A stretch of 64,000 nt of DNA from Pectobacterium colocasium. GTDB lineage: Bacteria; Pseudomonadota; Gammaproteobacteria; Enterobacterales; Enterobacteriaceae. Of the stretch, positions 54,946-62,190 are shown in pieces. The stretch spans positions 992,001 to 1,056,000 of the forward strand of contig NZ_CP084032.1 of the NCBI RefSeq assembly GCF_020181655.1, given 5' to 3'. The notes beneath the pieces were generated by a model. That model did no database searches and had not been told where the DNA came from. It saw only the letters and a list, made by a program, of their open reading frames with translations. Position 1 is the stretch's first letter. Each line of letters opens with the position of its first letter. The translations under genes and the position numbers were made by a program.

Positions 54946-55238
54946 CTAAAATCCCCCAAAAATAAGATTAATAGCATCCTTTATCTCATCGGCATACTCG
55001 CCAAGATCCGCGATAGCTTCACCAATAACCTCAACGGGAACGCTCGATAGCTCAGTGGCAATCAATCGATAATCTTCGCCGTTGATGCGGATCTGAGGGA
55101 ACAGCGTCTTATTCACTTTATCAGACAGATCATGCGCTTCTATAGTGGTATGACTATACACTGCTTTAGTGTCTTGACAATATCACTCTGCTTTTTACTT
55201 ACTGGCTCGTTTGTATTCATAAACAACGAATTACACGA
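54946..55238 (-). pseudogene. ccdB: ccdB toxin remnant
   Basis: Following ccdA in the same orientation, one frame reads [15 protein letters not shown], matching SDIIDTPGRRMVIPL of CcdB, then meets a TAG. The next frame continues [46 protein letters not shown] and ends INLIFGGF, matching the CcdB C-terminus. The first 15 or so residues of CcdB are missing or unrecognisable. CcdB poisons DNA gyrase through its last three residues (WGI in F); here they are GGF. Loss of start region plus a frameshift makes a functional toxin very unlikely. Confidence 0.82.
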
Positions 55239-55457
55239 TCACCAGTTCCTATTTTCATCCGCAAAGGAACTATACTGCGCGATAAATCGGGCGACTTCTT
55301 CCATCCCTTCGCGGTTTTCCTTCTTCCACACCTCAGTTTTGATGCGGTGGGCTTCCTTGCCCATGACGTCATTCGCCAGACCGGAAATATTGATTCCGGC
55401 AGCATTGGGAATCTGATTATCGTCTTTGTCCACGGCAATACTAATCCGACGCTTCAT
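55239..55457 (-). CDS. ccdA: CcdA-family antitoxin
   Basis: The 72-residue length equals that of F-plasmid CcdA. The sequence KRRISIAVDKDDNQIPNAAGINISGLANDVMGKEAHRIKTEVWKKENREGMEEVARFIAQYSSFADENRNW parallels CcdA throughout, including the RW-ENREGM and SFADENRDW end that wraps CcdB. The second ATG (55457) has AGAGGA at proper spacing. It follows an XRE-type gene by 14 bases. With ccdB ruined, it may act as an anti-addiction protein against incoming ccd plasmids. Confidence 0.9.
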   Translation of the reverse strand: MKRRISIAVDKDDNQIPNAAGINISGLANDVMGKEAHRIKTEVWKKENREGMEEVARFIAQYSSFADENRNW

Positions 55458-55471
55458 TGCCATGATCCTCT

Positions 55472-55720
55472 TTAACCAAGCGCTTTATATTTTGCAGGGA
55501 TCTTAGCAATAATGCTGGCGGGGTCTAGAGAAAGTAAACGGGCGATATGGATAAATTCTACGATGTCTAACCTTCTTTCTCCGTTCTCAACTTTGGCGAT
55601 AAACGATTGAGGACGATCCAGCGCTAGTGCCAGGTTTCCCTGCGTGATCCCTTTGGCAATGCGTGCTTCACGTAATGCCTTGATAACGATTTGATATTCA
55701 TCAGAGTAAACAGAAGCCAT
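55472..55720 (-). CDS. XRE-family regulator, copy 1
   Basis: The 82-residue protein is a single Cro/CI-type helix-turn-helix: YQIVIKALREARIAKGITQGNLALALDRPQSFIAKVENGERRLDIVEFIHIARLLSLDP. It is a paralogue of the gene 84 bases upstream; the two share about two thirds of their residues and the opening MAS(V/I)YS(D/N)EYQ. It is 14 bases ahead of ccdA and probably cotranscribed with it. Its upstream palindrome TTATCCCA-AAG-TGGGATAA is the likely autoregulatory site. Confidence 0.87.
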   Translation of the reverse strand: MASVYSDEYQIVIKALREARIAKGITQGNLALALDRPQSFIAKVENGERRLDIVEFIHIARLLSLDPASIIAKIPAKYKALG

Positions 55721-55768
55721 CGATTCAACCCCATAAAATTTGGGATCAAATATCAGTCGTTCACTACT

Positions 55769-55787
55769 TTATCCCAAAGTGGGATAA
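55769..55787. promoter_or_regulatory. Palindromic operator, copy 1
   Basis: TTATCCCAAAGTGGGATAA is a perfect 8-bp dyad with a three-base centre, 49 bases upstream of the first XRE gene. A half-site TTTGGGATC lies nearer the gene. Confidence 0.8.
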
Positions 55788-55804
55788 TTAGTTTTTTGTG
55801 TTGA

Positions 55805-56059
55805 TTATTTAATGCTATCTTTCTGTATTTTATGCGCTATTTTTTCTAAAACAGTGGAAGCGTCTACAGATAGCAGGTGGGCGATGTGGATAAATTCAAC
55901 AACATCCAGCCTACGTTCCCCATTCTCGATTTTGGCTACAAAAGACTGAGGTCGACCTAAAGCGTTCGCCAAATTTTCTTGGGTCATGCCTTTTTCGATT
56001 CTGGCCTCTCGCAGTATTTTTATAACTGATTGATATTCATTTGAATAAATCGATGCCAT
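55805..56059 (-). CDS. XRE-family regulator, copy 2
   Basis: The 84-residue protein repeats the helix-turn-helix of its neighbour: YQSVIKILREARIEKGMTQENLANALGRPQSFVAKIENGERRLDVVEFIHIAHLLSVDA. The start MASIYSNEY at 56059 was set to match the paralogue and follows AAGGTCACC. It faces a divergent Ner-like gene across a 104-bp gap containing the second copy of the palindrome. The pair looks like a tandem duplication including the operator. Confidence 0.86.
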   Translation of the reverse strand: MASIYSNEYQSVIKILREARIEKGMTQENLANALGRPQSFVAKIENGERRLDVVEFIHIAHLLSVDASTVLEKIAHKIQKDSIK

Positions 56060-56110
56060 TTTGGTGACCTTGAGTAATATCCCAAAATCGAATATCAATC
56101 ATTTCTCTTT

Positions 56111-56129
56111 TTATCCCAAAATGGGATAA
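56111..56129. promoter_or_regulatory. Palindromic operator, copy 2
   Basis: TTATCCCAAAATGGGATAA differs from copy 1 only in the central three bases. It lies 34 bases ahead of the Ner-like gene and 51 bases ahead of the second XRE gene; a half-site (TATCCCAAAA) lies in between. Confidence 0.82.
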
Positions 56130-56163
56130 TTGAGGCAATTCATCATAGGGAGAGGTAAGAGAA

Positions 56164-56406
56164 ATGGATAAGCACGATTGGCATCCGGCAGACATTATTG
56201 CTGGCTTAAGGAAGAAAGGAACAACGCTTGCGGCGGTATCAAGAGCATCAGGATTAGCGTCTTCAACACTCGCTAACGCACTAACAAGACATTGGCCCAA
56301 AGGCGAAAGGCTAATTGCCTGTGCATTGGGAAAGCAGCCGGAGGAGATTTGGCCGTCACGGTATCAAGACACGAGCATGAATCATGGGGAAGGGGAGGCG
56401 AGATAA
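56164..56406 (+). CDS. Ner/Nlp-like helix-turn-helix regulator
   Basis: The 80-residue protein matches the Ner/SfsB (Nlp) family of phage-derived repressors: DWHPADIIAGLRKKGTTLAAVSRASGLASSTLANALTRHWPKGERLIACALGKQPEEIWPSRY. Mu Ner and E. coli Nlp are of the same size. Its start follows AGGGAGAGG. It is divergent from the XRE pair and may compete for the same operator, as in a phage Cro/CI-type switch. It ends 82 bases from the tRNA-Phe 3' end. Confidence 0.87.
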   Translation: MDKHDWHPADIIAGLRKKGTTLAAVSRASGLASSTLANALTRHWPKGERLIACALGKQPEEIWPSRYQDTSMNHGEGEAR

Positions 56407-56454
56407 CACTCTTGTAGAGAATCGAACCCTATTCAGGACCCATTCCCCAAAAGC

Positions 56455-56478
56455 AAAAACCCGCCTTTTGGGCGGGTT
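56455..56478 (-). terminator. Terminator of tRNA-Phe
   Basis: AACCCGCC / GGCGGGTT with a five-base loop; the minus strand has a T-run after it. It follows the tRNA 3' end by 10 bases. Confidence 0.88.
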
Positions 56479-56508
56479 CTCTGAATAGTGGTGCCCGGAC
56501 TCGGAATC
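56476..56508. repeat. tRNA-proximal copy of the att-like repeat
   Basis: The bases covering the tRNA-Phe 3' end and its 13-base downstream flank (GTTCTCTGAATAGTGGTGCC then CGGACTCGGAATC) are nearly repeated at 52746-52779. Many integrases use a tRNA 3' end as attachment core. Confidence 0.65.
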
Positions 56509-56564
56509 GAACCAAGGACACGAGGATTTTCAATCCTCTGCTCTACCGACTGAGCTATCCGGGC
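56489..56564 (-). tRNA. tRNA-Phe (anticodon GAA)
   Basis: The 76-nt minus-strand gene starts GCCCGGATAGCTCAGTCGGT and ends GAGTCCGGGCACCA with encoded CCA. The anticodon loop ATTGAAAATC gives GAA. The acceptor stem (GCCCGGA/TCCGGGC), D arm and T arm (TTCGATTC) pair fully. In E. coli pheV also lies near speC, so the locus is syntenic. tRNA-Phe genes are common island insertion sites in Pectobacterium. Confidence 0.97.
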
Positions 56565-56877
56565 AACGGGGCGAATTAAACCGTATTGGCCGCGTGGCGT
56601 CAACGGGTTTCTGTCACAAAGCGGAGCGCCTGCGTTATTTTCAGGCAATTGTATTATTTGCTAGCCAGTTTCTGGCGATCCTTTCAGCATGCTTAGCGTG
56701 ATAATGTTTCTTCCTGATGCGCGCGGCATGTTTCGTTGCACTTTTTACCGTATTGAGTACAGGCTGGATTGTTGAATTTGATGAAGAATAATGCCACTAT
56801 TGCGCGGTTTTTTAACGTCTCGTTCACCTGAACGCCCCTTTAAGCGTAGTTAGCGTTAGCTAAAGAGGATTGCCGAT
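56565..56877. other. Intergenic region tRNA-Phe to speC leader
   Basis: The left part should hold the tRNA-Phe promoter on the minus strand. The right part should hold the promoter of the long speC leader transcript. No protein-coding frame with family character was seen. Confidence 0.4.
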
Positions 56878-57009
56878 ATGTCAGATTCATTGCTCATGGT
56901 GCAAAACGCTCGCGCCAGTTCGTTGATGACGTCACTGCGCGTTTCTTCTTTCCACCGCTGCGCGATTGACTTTTCTTCCTGTCGATTATCCTCCTTCACC
57001 ATGCGGTGA
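56878..57009 (+). CDS. Candidate 43-codon leader peptide upstream of speC
   Basis: An ATG with AAAGAGGA at nine bases starts a 43-codon frame (SDSLLMVQNARASSLM, then a C-terminal half rich in Ser, Phe, Cys and Arg ending SFTMR). It lies 231 bases ahead of the ornithine decarboxylase start. In other enterobacteria the inducible speF gene has a short ornithine-sensing leader peptide, speFL, in the same relative place. The known SpeFL C-terminal motif HRNSFDFHFFNAR is not present, so this is positional analogy plus a good ribosome-binding site only. Confidence 0.4.
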   Translation: MSDSLLMVQNARASSLMTSLRVSSFHRCAIDFSSCRLSSFTMR

Positions 57010-57111
57010 GGCGTTCGTTCGCTCACTGTTAGGCATGAGTAAAAATAGAGTACGCCTCTGCTTTTACTGATGTCTATCGGATGGTGCTGGCTCCAGTTTT
57101 TCCATTCTTGG

Positions 57112-57130
57112 CCTACAGTTTAGCTGTAGG
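57112..57130 (+). promoter_or_regulatory. Hairpin in the speC 5' leader
   Basis: CCTACAG and CTGTAGG form a 7-bp stem around TTTAG, about 110 bases ahead of speC. No T-run follows. It could belong to a regulated leader structure. Confidence 0.4.
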
Positions 57131-57240
57131 GGTCATACGCTTGTCGTTATTGATTGGCATTGTGATTGGTCGGGATTGTTATCCCTGAACGGTGTCTTCC
57201 AGGCACGTACACTTACCCTTAACCGTTTGGGTTTGGTTAC

Positions 57241-59394
57241 ATGAAACAGTTAAAAATTGCGGCGAATGCAGCGGTTGCCACCCGTTTAATCACAACGCGC
57301 GAGATTGTCGCGTTGAGTCAGACCGACTTCACCGATGTGGCGGCGGTCGTGGTTTCGATTGAAGAAGCCCGCAGCGGCATTCTGTCGATATTGCAGCACA
57401 CGGGCTTTAGTATCCCGGCGTTTGTCGAAGAGCCTGATGAGGATAAAGAGTTAGATGTTCTGCCTGCGGGCAGCGAATGGCTGATTCTTGATGACGACGG
57501 TGAGCACGCCAACGTGTTGGAACGTGCGGCGAAAGCCTATCAGGATGCGCTATTGCCGCCGTTTTTCGATACGCTGACCAAATACGTCAATATGAAAAAC
57601 ACGACGTTTGCCTGTCCAGGGCATCAGGGCGGCCAGTTCTTCCGCAAGCATCCGGCGGGGCGTCAGTTTTTTGAGTTTTACGGCGAGAACGTGTTCCGTT
57701 CGGACATCTGTAACGCAGACGTCAAACTGGGCGACTTGCTGATCCATGAAGGTGCGGCGAAGAAGGCGCAGAAGCACGCCGCGCGCGTGTTTAACGCGGA
57801 TAAAACCTATTTCGTGTTGAACGGCACGTCCTCCGCGAACAAAGTGGTGACGAACGCGCTGCTGGCGCGTGGCGATCTGGTGCTGTTTGACCGTAACAAC
57901 CATAAATCCAACCACCACGGTGCACTGATTCAGGCAGGCGCGACGCCAGTTTATCTGGAAACCGTGCGTAATCCGTTCGGTTTTATCGGCGGCGTGGATG
58001 CGCACTGTTTTGATGAAGCCTATTTGCGCAAGCTGATCGCGGAAGTCGCGCCGGAGCGTGCCAATGAGCCGCGCCCGTTCCGTCTGGCCGTCATCCAGCT
58101 CGGCACCTATGACGGCACGATTTATAACGCGCGTCAGGTGGTCGATAGCATCGGGCATCTGTGTGACTACATTCTGTTTGACTCTGCGTGGGTGGGCTAC
58201 GAGCAGTTTATCCCGATGATGGAGCAGTGCTCGCCGCTGCTACTGGATCTGAATGAGAACGATCCGGGGATTTTCGTGACCCAGTCGGTACATAAGCAGC
58301 AGGCCGGCTTCTCCCAGACTTCTCAGATCCACAAAAAAGATACCCATATCAAAGGCCAGCGCCGTTTCTGCAATCATAAGCAACTGAATAACGCCTTTAT
58401 GCTGCATGCTTCGACCAGCCCGTTTTATCCGCTGTTCGCTGCGCTAGACGTCAATGCCAAAATGCACGAAGGGGCAAGCGGGCGTCGGATGTGGATGGAC
58501 TGCGTGAAGCTGGGCATTGAGGCGCGTAAGCAGCTGCTGACGCGTTGTTCGCTTATCAAACCGTTCGTACCCGTGACGGTGGGGGGCGCGCTTTGGCAGG
58601 ATCATGACACGGAAACCATCGCGCAGGACGTACGCTTCTTCAACTTTGAGCCGGGTGAGAAATGGCACGCGTTTGAAGGTTATGCGGAGGATCAGTATTT
58701 TATCGATCCTTGCAAATTACTGCTGACTACGCCAGGTATTGATGCGATCAGCGGTGATTATACCGAATTTGGTATTCCGGCGACGATCCTGGCCAACTAC
58801 CTGCGCGAGCACGGCATCATCCCGGAAAAATGTGATATGAACTCGATCCTGTTCCTGCTAACGCCAGCGGAAGATGCTGCCAAAATGCAGGAACTGGTGA
58901 ATGCGCTGGTGCATTTCGAGACGCTCATCGCCCGCGATGCACCGCTGAGTGAAGTGCTGCCCAGCCTGTATCAGAAATACAAAGAGCGTTACCGTGGTTA
59001 CCGACTGCGTCGGCTGTGTCAGGAAATGCATGACTTTTACGCTCAGCACAACGTGAAAGATCTGCAAAAAGCCATGTTCCGCAAAACCGAGTTTCCGTCC
59101 GTGGTGATGTTGCCGCAGGATGCCAACAGAGAGTTTGTGCGCGGCAATATCGAACTGGTTCCTATCGCCGAAGCAGAAGGGCGTATCGCGGCAGAAGGCG
59201 CATTGCCGTATCCGCCGGGCGTGCTGTGTGTCGTGCCGGGAGAAACCTGGGGCGGGGCGGTACAGCGCTATTTTCTGGCGCTGGAAGCGGGTATTAACCT
59301 GCTGCCGGGCTTCTCACCGGAATTGCAGGGCGTTTACAGCGTCGCGGAAGAAGATGGCAGCAAGCGCTTGTACGGTTACGTAGTAGAAGAGTAA
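57241..59394 (+). CDS. speC: Ornithine decarboxylase (SpeC-like)
   Basis: The 717-residue PLP enzyme converts ornithine to putrescine. It matches E. coli SpeC from the N-terminus (KIAANAAVATRL, VALSQTDFTDVAAVVV) onward; SpeC is 711 residues and inducible SpeF about 732. The wing domain, the CPGHQGGQFFRKHPAGR substrate region, VLNGTSSANKVV and the PLP lysine in TQSVHKQQAGFSQTSQIHKKD are all present, and it ends KRLYGYV. The tRNA-Phe neighbour and the absence of a following potE favour speC over speF. A 231-base leader with a candidate uORF precedes it. Confidence 0.94.
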   Translation: MKQLKIAANAAVATRLITTREIVALSQTDFTDVAAVVVSIEEARSGILSILQHTGFSIPAFVEEPDEDKELDVLPAGSEWLILDDDGEHANVLERAAKAYQDALLPPFFDTLTKYVNMKNTTFACPGHQGGQFFRKHPAGRQFFEFYGENVFRSDICNADVKLGDLLIHEGAAKKAQKHAARVFNADKTYFVLNGTSSANKVVTNALLARGDLVLFDRNNHKSNHHGALIQAGATPVYLETVRNPFGFIGGVDAHCFDEAYLRKLIAEVAPERANEPRPFRLAVIQLGTYDGTIYNARQVVDSIGHLCDYILFDSAWVGYEQFIPMMEQCSPLLLDLNENDPGIFVTQSVHKQQAGFSQTSQIHKKDTHIKGQRRFCNHKQLNNAFMLHASTSPFYPLFAALDVNAKMHEGASGRRMWMDCVKLGIEARKQLLTRCSLIKPFVPVTVGGALWQDHDTETIAQDVRFFNFEPGEKWHAFEGYAEDQYFIDPCKLLLTTPGIDAISGDYTEFGIPATILANYLREHGIIPEKCDMNSILFLLTPAEDAAKMQELVNALVHFETLIARDAPLSEVLPSLYQKYKERYRGYRLRRLCQEMHDFYAQHNVKDLQKAMFRKTEFPSVVMLPQDANREFVRGNIELVPIAEAEGRIAAEGALPYPPGVLCVVPGETWGGAVQRYFLALEAGINLLPGFSPELQGVYSVAEEDGSKRLYGYVVEE

Positions 59395-59418
59395 TTACGG
59401 ATAGCGGTAAGCTAAGAC

Positions 59419-59449
59419 ACTCAGGCTCGGAAACGAGCCTGAGTTTTTT
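59419..59449 (+). terminator. Terminator after speC
   Basis: ACTCAGGCTCG and CGAGCCTGAGT form an 11-bp stem with a four-base loop and a T-run. Confidence 0.92.
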
Positions 59450-59454
59450 CTGTC

Positions 59455-60906
59455 TTAACGCAGGCTGGAGTCCTGTTGGTTGGCGAGTTTCACCGCTTCG
59501 CGCTGTTTTTTCAGCCCGCGCCAGCCGATGATCAGCATGATCGTCAGTACCGGAATCGTCGCAATCGTCCAGGTGCCGTTCGGGTAATCAAACGCCATCA
59601 GCCCCAACACACTCACCAGAAAAGCCAGCGTCAGCCACGATGTCACGGGCGCTCCGGGCATTCTGAATGCAACCGGCTTGGCTTTCCCCTGACGAATCGC
59701 TTTACGCAACTGCATCTGGCACAGAATGATAAACGCCCAGGAACAGATAATGCCGAGCGAGGCGATATTCAAAACGATCTCAAATACCTGCGACGGTACC
59801 ACGTAGTTCAGCACTACGCCGATGATGTGAATGCCGACCGTCACCAAAATACCGGTATAGGGCACGGACTGCGTACTCATTTTTGACAGGAAAGCGGGAG
59901 CCGAACCGCCCAGCGACAGCGAGCGCAGAATGCGCCCCGTCGAGTACAGACCGGAGTTCAGGCTGGACAGCGCAGCGGACAGCACCACAATATTCATGAT
60001 CGTGCCGATATAGGGAACGCCGAGCTTGCTGAAGAAGGTCACGAACGGGCTTTGCCCCGCCTGATAAGCGTTCCACGGCAGCAGGCAGACCAATAGCGCG
60101 ACAGAGCCGACGTAGAACAGGCCGATACGCCAGATAACGCTGTTGACCGCTTTCGGCAGCACTTTCTCCGGGTCTTTACATTCGCCTGCGGTTGTTCCGA
60201 TGATCTCGATACCGGCAAAGGCAAATATCACCCCCTGAACCAGCACCAGCGCGGGCAGAATCCCGTGCGGGAACAGGCCACCGTTGTCGGTAATCAGGTG
60301 CAGACCGGGCGTGTTGCCGTCCAGCGGGCTGCCTGTGCCGAGATAGACCGTACCGACCACCAGAAAAATGGCGATGGCTGCGACCTTAATCAGCGCGAAC
60401 CAAAACTCCATTTCGGCAAACCATTTCACGCCAATCAGGTTCATCAGCGTGACGATGGACAGCGCACCCAGCGCGAACAGCCACTGCGGAACATCGGCAA
60501 AGGTGCCCCAGTAGTGCATGTAGAGCGCGACGGCGGTGATGTCGACAATGCCGGTCATCGCCCAGTTGAGGAAGTACATCCAGCCAGCCACATAGGAGGC
60601 CTTTTCACCCAGAAACTCGCGCGAGTACGACACGAAGCTGCCGCTGGTGGGGCGATGCACGATCAGCTCGCCTAATGCACGCAGAATGAAAAAAGAGAAG
60701 ATGCCGCAAACCAGATAGACCAGCGCCAGTGCTGGCCCTGCCATTTGCAGACGTGCACCTGCACCAAGAAACAAACCGGTGCCGATGGAGCCGCCAATCG
60801 CGATCATCTGTACGTGGCGGTTGCCGATACTTTGGTGATAACCCTTTTCGTGGAGACGTTGCTCGGCGGCATGACGCTCGCTATTGGTTGAGGAATGTTG
60901 TGTCAT
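59455..60906 (-). CDS. ansP: L-asparagine permease AnsP
   Basis: The 483-residue APC-superfamily protein has 12 membrane segments. The N-terminal EKGYHQSIGNRHVQMIAIGGSIGTGLFLGAGARLQMAGPALALVYLVCGIFSFFILRALGEL and the GVKWFAEMEFWFALIKV and AGECKDPEKVLPKAVNSVIWRIGLFYVGS blocks are those of E. coli AnsP. It imports asparagine with protons. The gene converges with speC but has no visible link to polyamine metabolism; PotE-like motifs are absent. Confidence 0.92.
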   Translation of the reverse strand: MTQHSSTNSERHAAEQRLHEKGYHQSIGNRHVQMIAIGGSIGTGLFLGAGARLQMAGPALALVYLVCGIFSFFILRALGELIVHRPTSGSFVSYSREFLGEKASYVAGWMYFLNWAMTGIVDITAVALYMHYWGTFADVPQWLFALGALSIVTLMNLIGVKWFAEMEFWFALIKVAAIAIFLVVGTVYLGTGSPLDGNTPGLHLITDNGGLFPHGILPALVLVQGVIFAFAGIEIIGTTAGECKDPEKVLPKAVNSVIWRIGLFYVGSVALLVCLLPWNAYQAGQSPFVTFFSKLGVPYIGTIMNIVVLSAALSSLNSGLYSTGRILRSLSLGGSAPAFLSKMSTQSVPYTGILVTVGIHIIGVVLNYVVPSQVFEIVLNIASLGIICSWAFIILCQMQLRKAIRQGKAKPVAFRMPGAPVTSWLTLAFLVSVLGLMAFDYPNGTWTIATIPVLTIMLIIGWRGLKKQREAVKLANQQDSSLR

Positions 60907-61004
60907 TTACTCGGTGTTTTCCTGTCTGTCACGCATCTCTTGGCGACGCGCTCGCTATTATTTATAATTCAAATGGTTATGTTTTCTCCTGTGACATTTT
61001 TTTA

Positions 61005-61077
61005 TGCCGGACATCCCTGTCCGGCACCCTTCGGGCCGCTGCTACGCAACGTTGAAAAACGCTCCCGGCGTTTTTTT
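61005..61077 (+). repeat. Hairpin plus terminator-like repeat between ansP and a tetR-type gene
   Basis: TGCCGGACA and TGTCCGGCA form a perfect 9-bp hairpin. It is followed after 28 bases by AAAAACGC / GCGTTTTT with a T7 run. No plus-strand gene ends here, so the second hairpin is not an obvious gene terminator. The unit may be an interspersed repeat. The remaining bases 60907-61272 hold no recognised gene. Confidence 0.45.
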
Positions 61078-61272
61078 ACAGTGCGCTGAGCGCGGTCAGC
61101 CGCATGGCAGAAAACAACGGCAGCGATGCTACCTTTTCCTGTGTGCTGTGGCAAAAAATGGATAGCGGGAAAGTGTGTCAGAGCGTGTGGTGTCGGGGGC
61201 GGGGCATCAGACGGGAAATCCCCCCAGTTAGGCGAGCTAGAACTGGGGCGGGACGCAGCATGAATGTGTTCA

Positions 61273-61902
61273 TCAGGTTTTCGGTGAATCGGCCTGCGCG
61301 GCATCCTCTTCCGCCTGCCGTAAAATGGCTTTGGCAACCCACTGCGTAACATCCTGAATGCTGTCTTCTTCCAGATGCCAGATATCTTTCAGCACCAGAA
61401 AAACCTCGGAACCGTAAATGAGCGATAAGGCATAAATCACCCGCTGTTGTGCTTCCGGCGTGATTTTCCCTTCCAGCGGTTCGGTGGCAATTTTGAGCAG
61501 ACGTTTACGATTGCCGCGCGTTAAGGGATCCGTATGGAGGCGATTAGAACGGCGGTCTGCCCATTGTTGCAGTGACAGATGCAGAGCGGCACGCAACGCA
61601 CCTTCATGTTCCAGCATTCTGGGGTAAGCAAAGCGCAGCAGTTCAGCCACACGCTCTCTGGCGTCCGGCTGTGTCGGGTGCCATGCCAGAATCGGGCCAA
61701 GACTTTCGCCGACCACGGCAGAGACTAACGCACTTTGCGTCGGAAAATAACGATAGGCCGTTGCGCGTGAAAGCTGAGCCGCGGCGGCAACATCGGTAAT
61801 GGAAGGGAATATGCCCTGGTCGAACATATTCATGGCGGTATCAATTAATAAACGACGGGTTTTCGCCCGTGTTGATGTCAGTTTTTCATCCCGTTCAATC
61901 AC
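61273..61902 (-). CDS. TetR-family regulator
   Basis: The 209-residue protein has the TetR helix-turn-helix: RRLLIDTAMNMFDQGIFPSITDVAAAAQLSRATAYRYFPTQSALVSAVVGE. A helical C-terminal domain follows (ALSLIYGSEVFLVLKDIWHLEEDSIQDVTQWVAKAIL). It is divergent from the Tm-1-like/PEP-hydrolase pair. Two related dyads with the TGAGAC / GTCTCA arms lie in the gap and are likely operators. The ligand is unknown. Confidence 0.87.
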   Translation of the reverse strand: MIERDEKLTSTRAKTRRLLIDTAMNMFDQGIFPSITDVAAAAQLSRATAYRYFPTQSALVSAVVGESLGPILAWHPTQPDARERVAELLRFAYPRMLEHEGALRAALHLSLQQWADRRSNRLHTDPLTRGNRKRLLKIATEPLEGKITPEAQQRVIYALSLIYGSEVFLVLKDIWHLEEDSIQDVTQWVAKAILRQAEEDAAQADSPKT

Positions 61903-62035
61903 ATAGACCTCATTGAATTTTCGGGCCGGAAGCTATCGGGCAGCACGGCGTTATCGCCAGAACTATAGCAAATTGAGTGATTCTTGTGCCACGTCAAGCT
62001 TTCTTACTGTTAATGTAATGTCGTACATAACATTT

Positions 62036-62093
62036 TGAGACTTTTGTCTCATTTGGGTGTTTAATGATTTGTCTTTCTGATACTCAAGTCTCA
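62036..62093. promoter_or_regulatory. Two dyad operators of the TetR-type regulator
   Basis: TGAGAC-TTTT-GTCTCA (62036-62051) is a perfect dyad. TGATAC-TCAA-GTCTCA (62078-62093) is the same with one mismatch. They are 42 bases apart, four helical turns, between the divergent genes. Confidence 0.75.
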
Positions 62094-62190
62094 ATATGGC
62101 GGAAAATTAATCTTATCTGTTTTTGGTTTCTTGTAATTGTTATTTATATCAATCTGTTAATTGTTTCACTAATGGTGGGAGGGAGACCAA

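Noticed and set aside
57241..60906. speC plus the following permease as a speF-potE operon
   Set aside because: The permease is on the opposite strand and matches AnsP, not PotE; the decarboxylase matches SpeC in length and sequence.
61104..61349. 81-codon plus-strand ORF between ansP and the tetR-type gene
   Set aside because: It overlaps the tetR-type 3' end antisense and has no recognisable domain.
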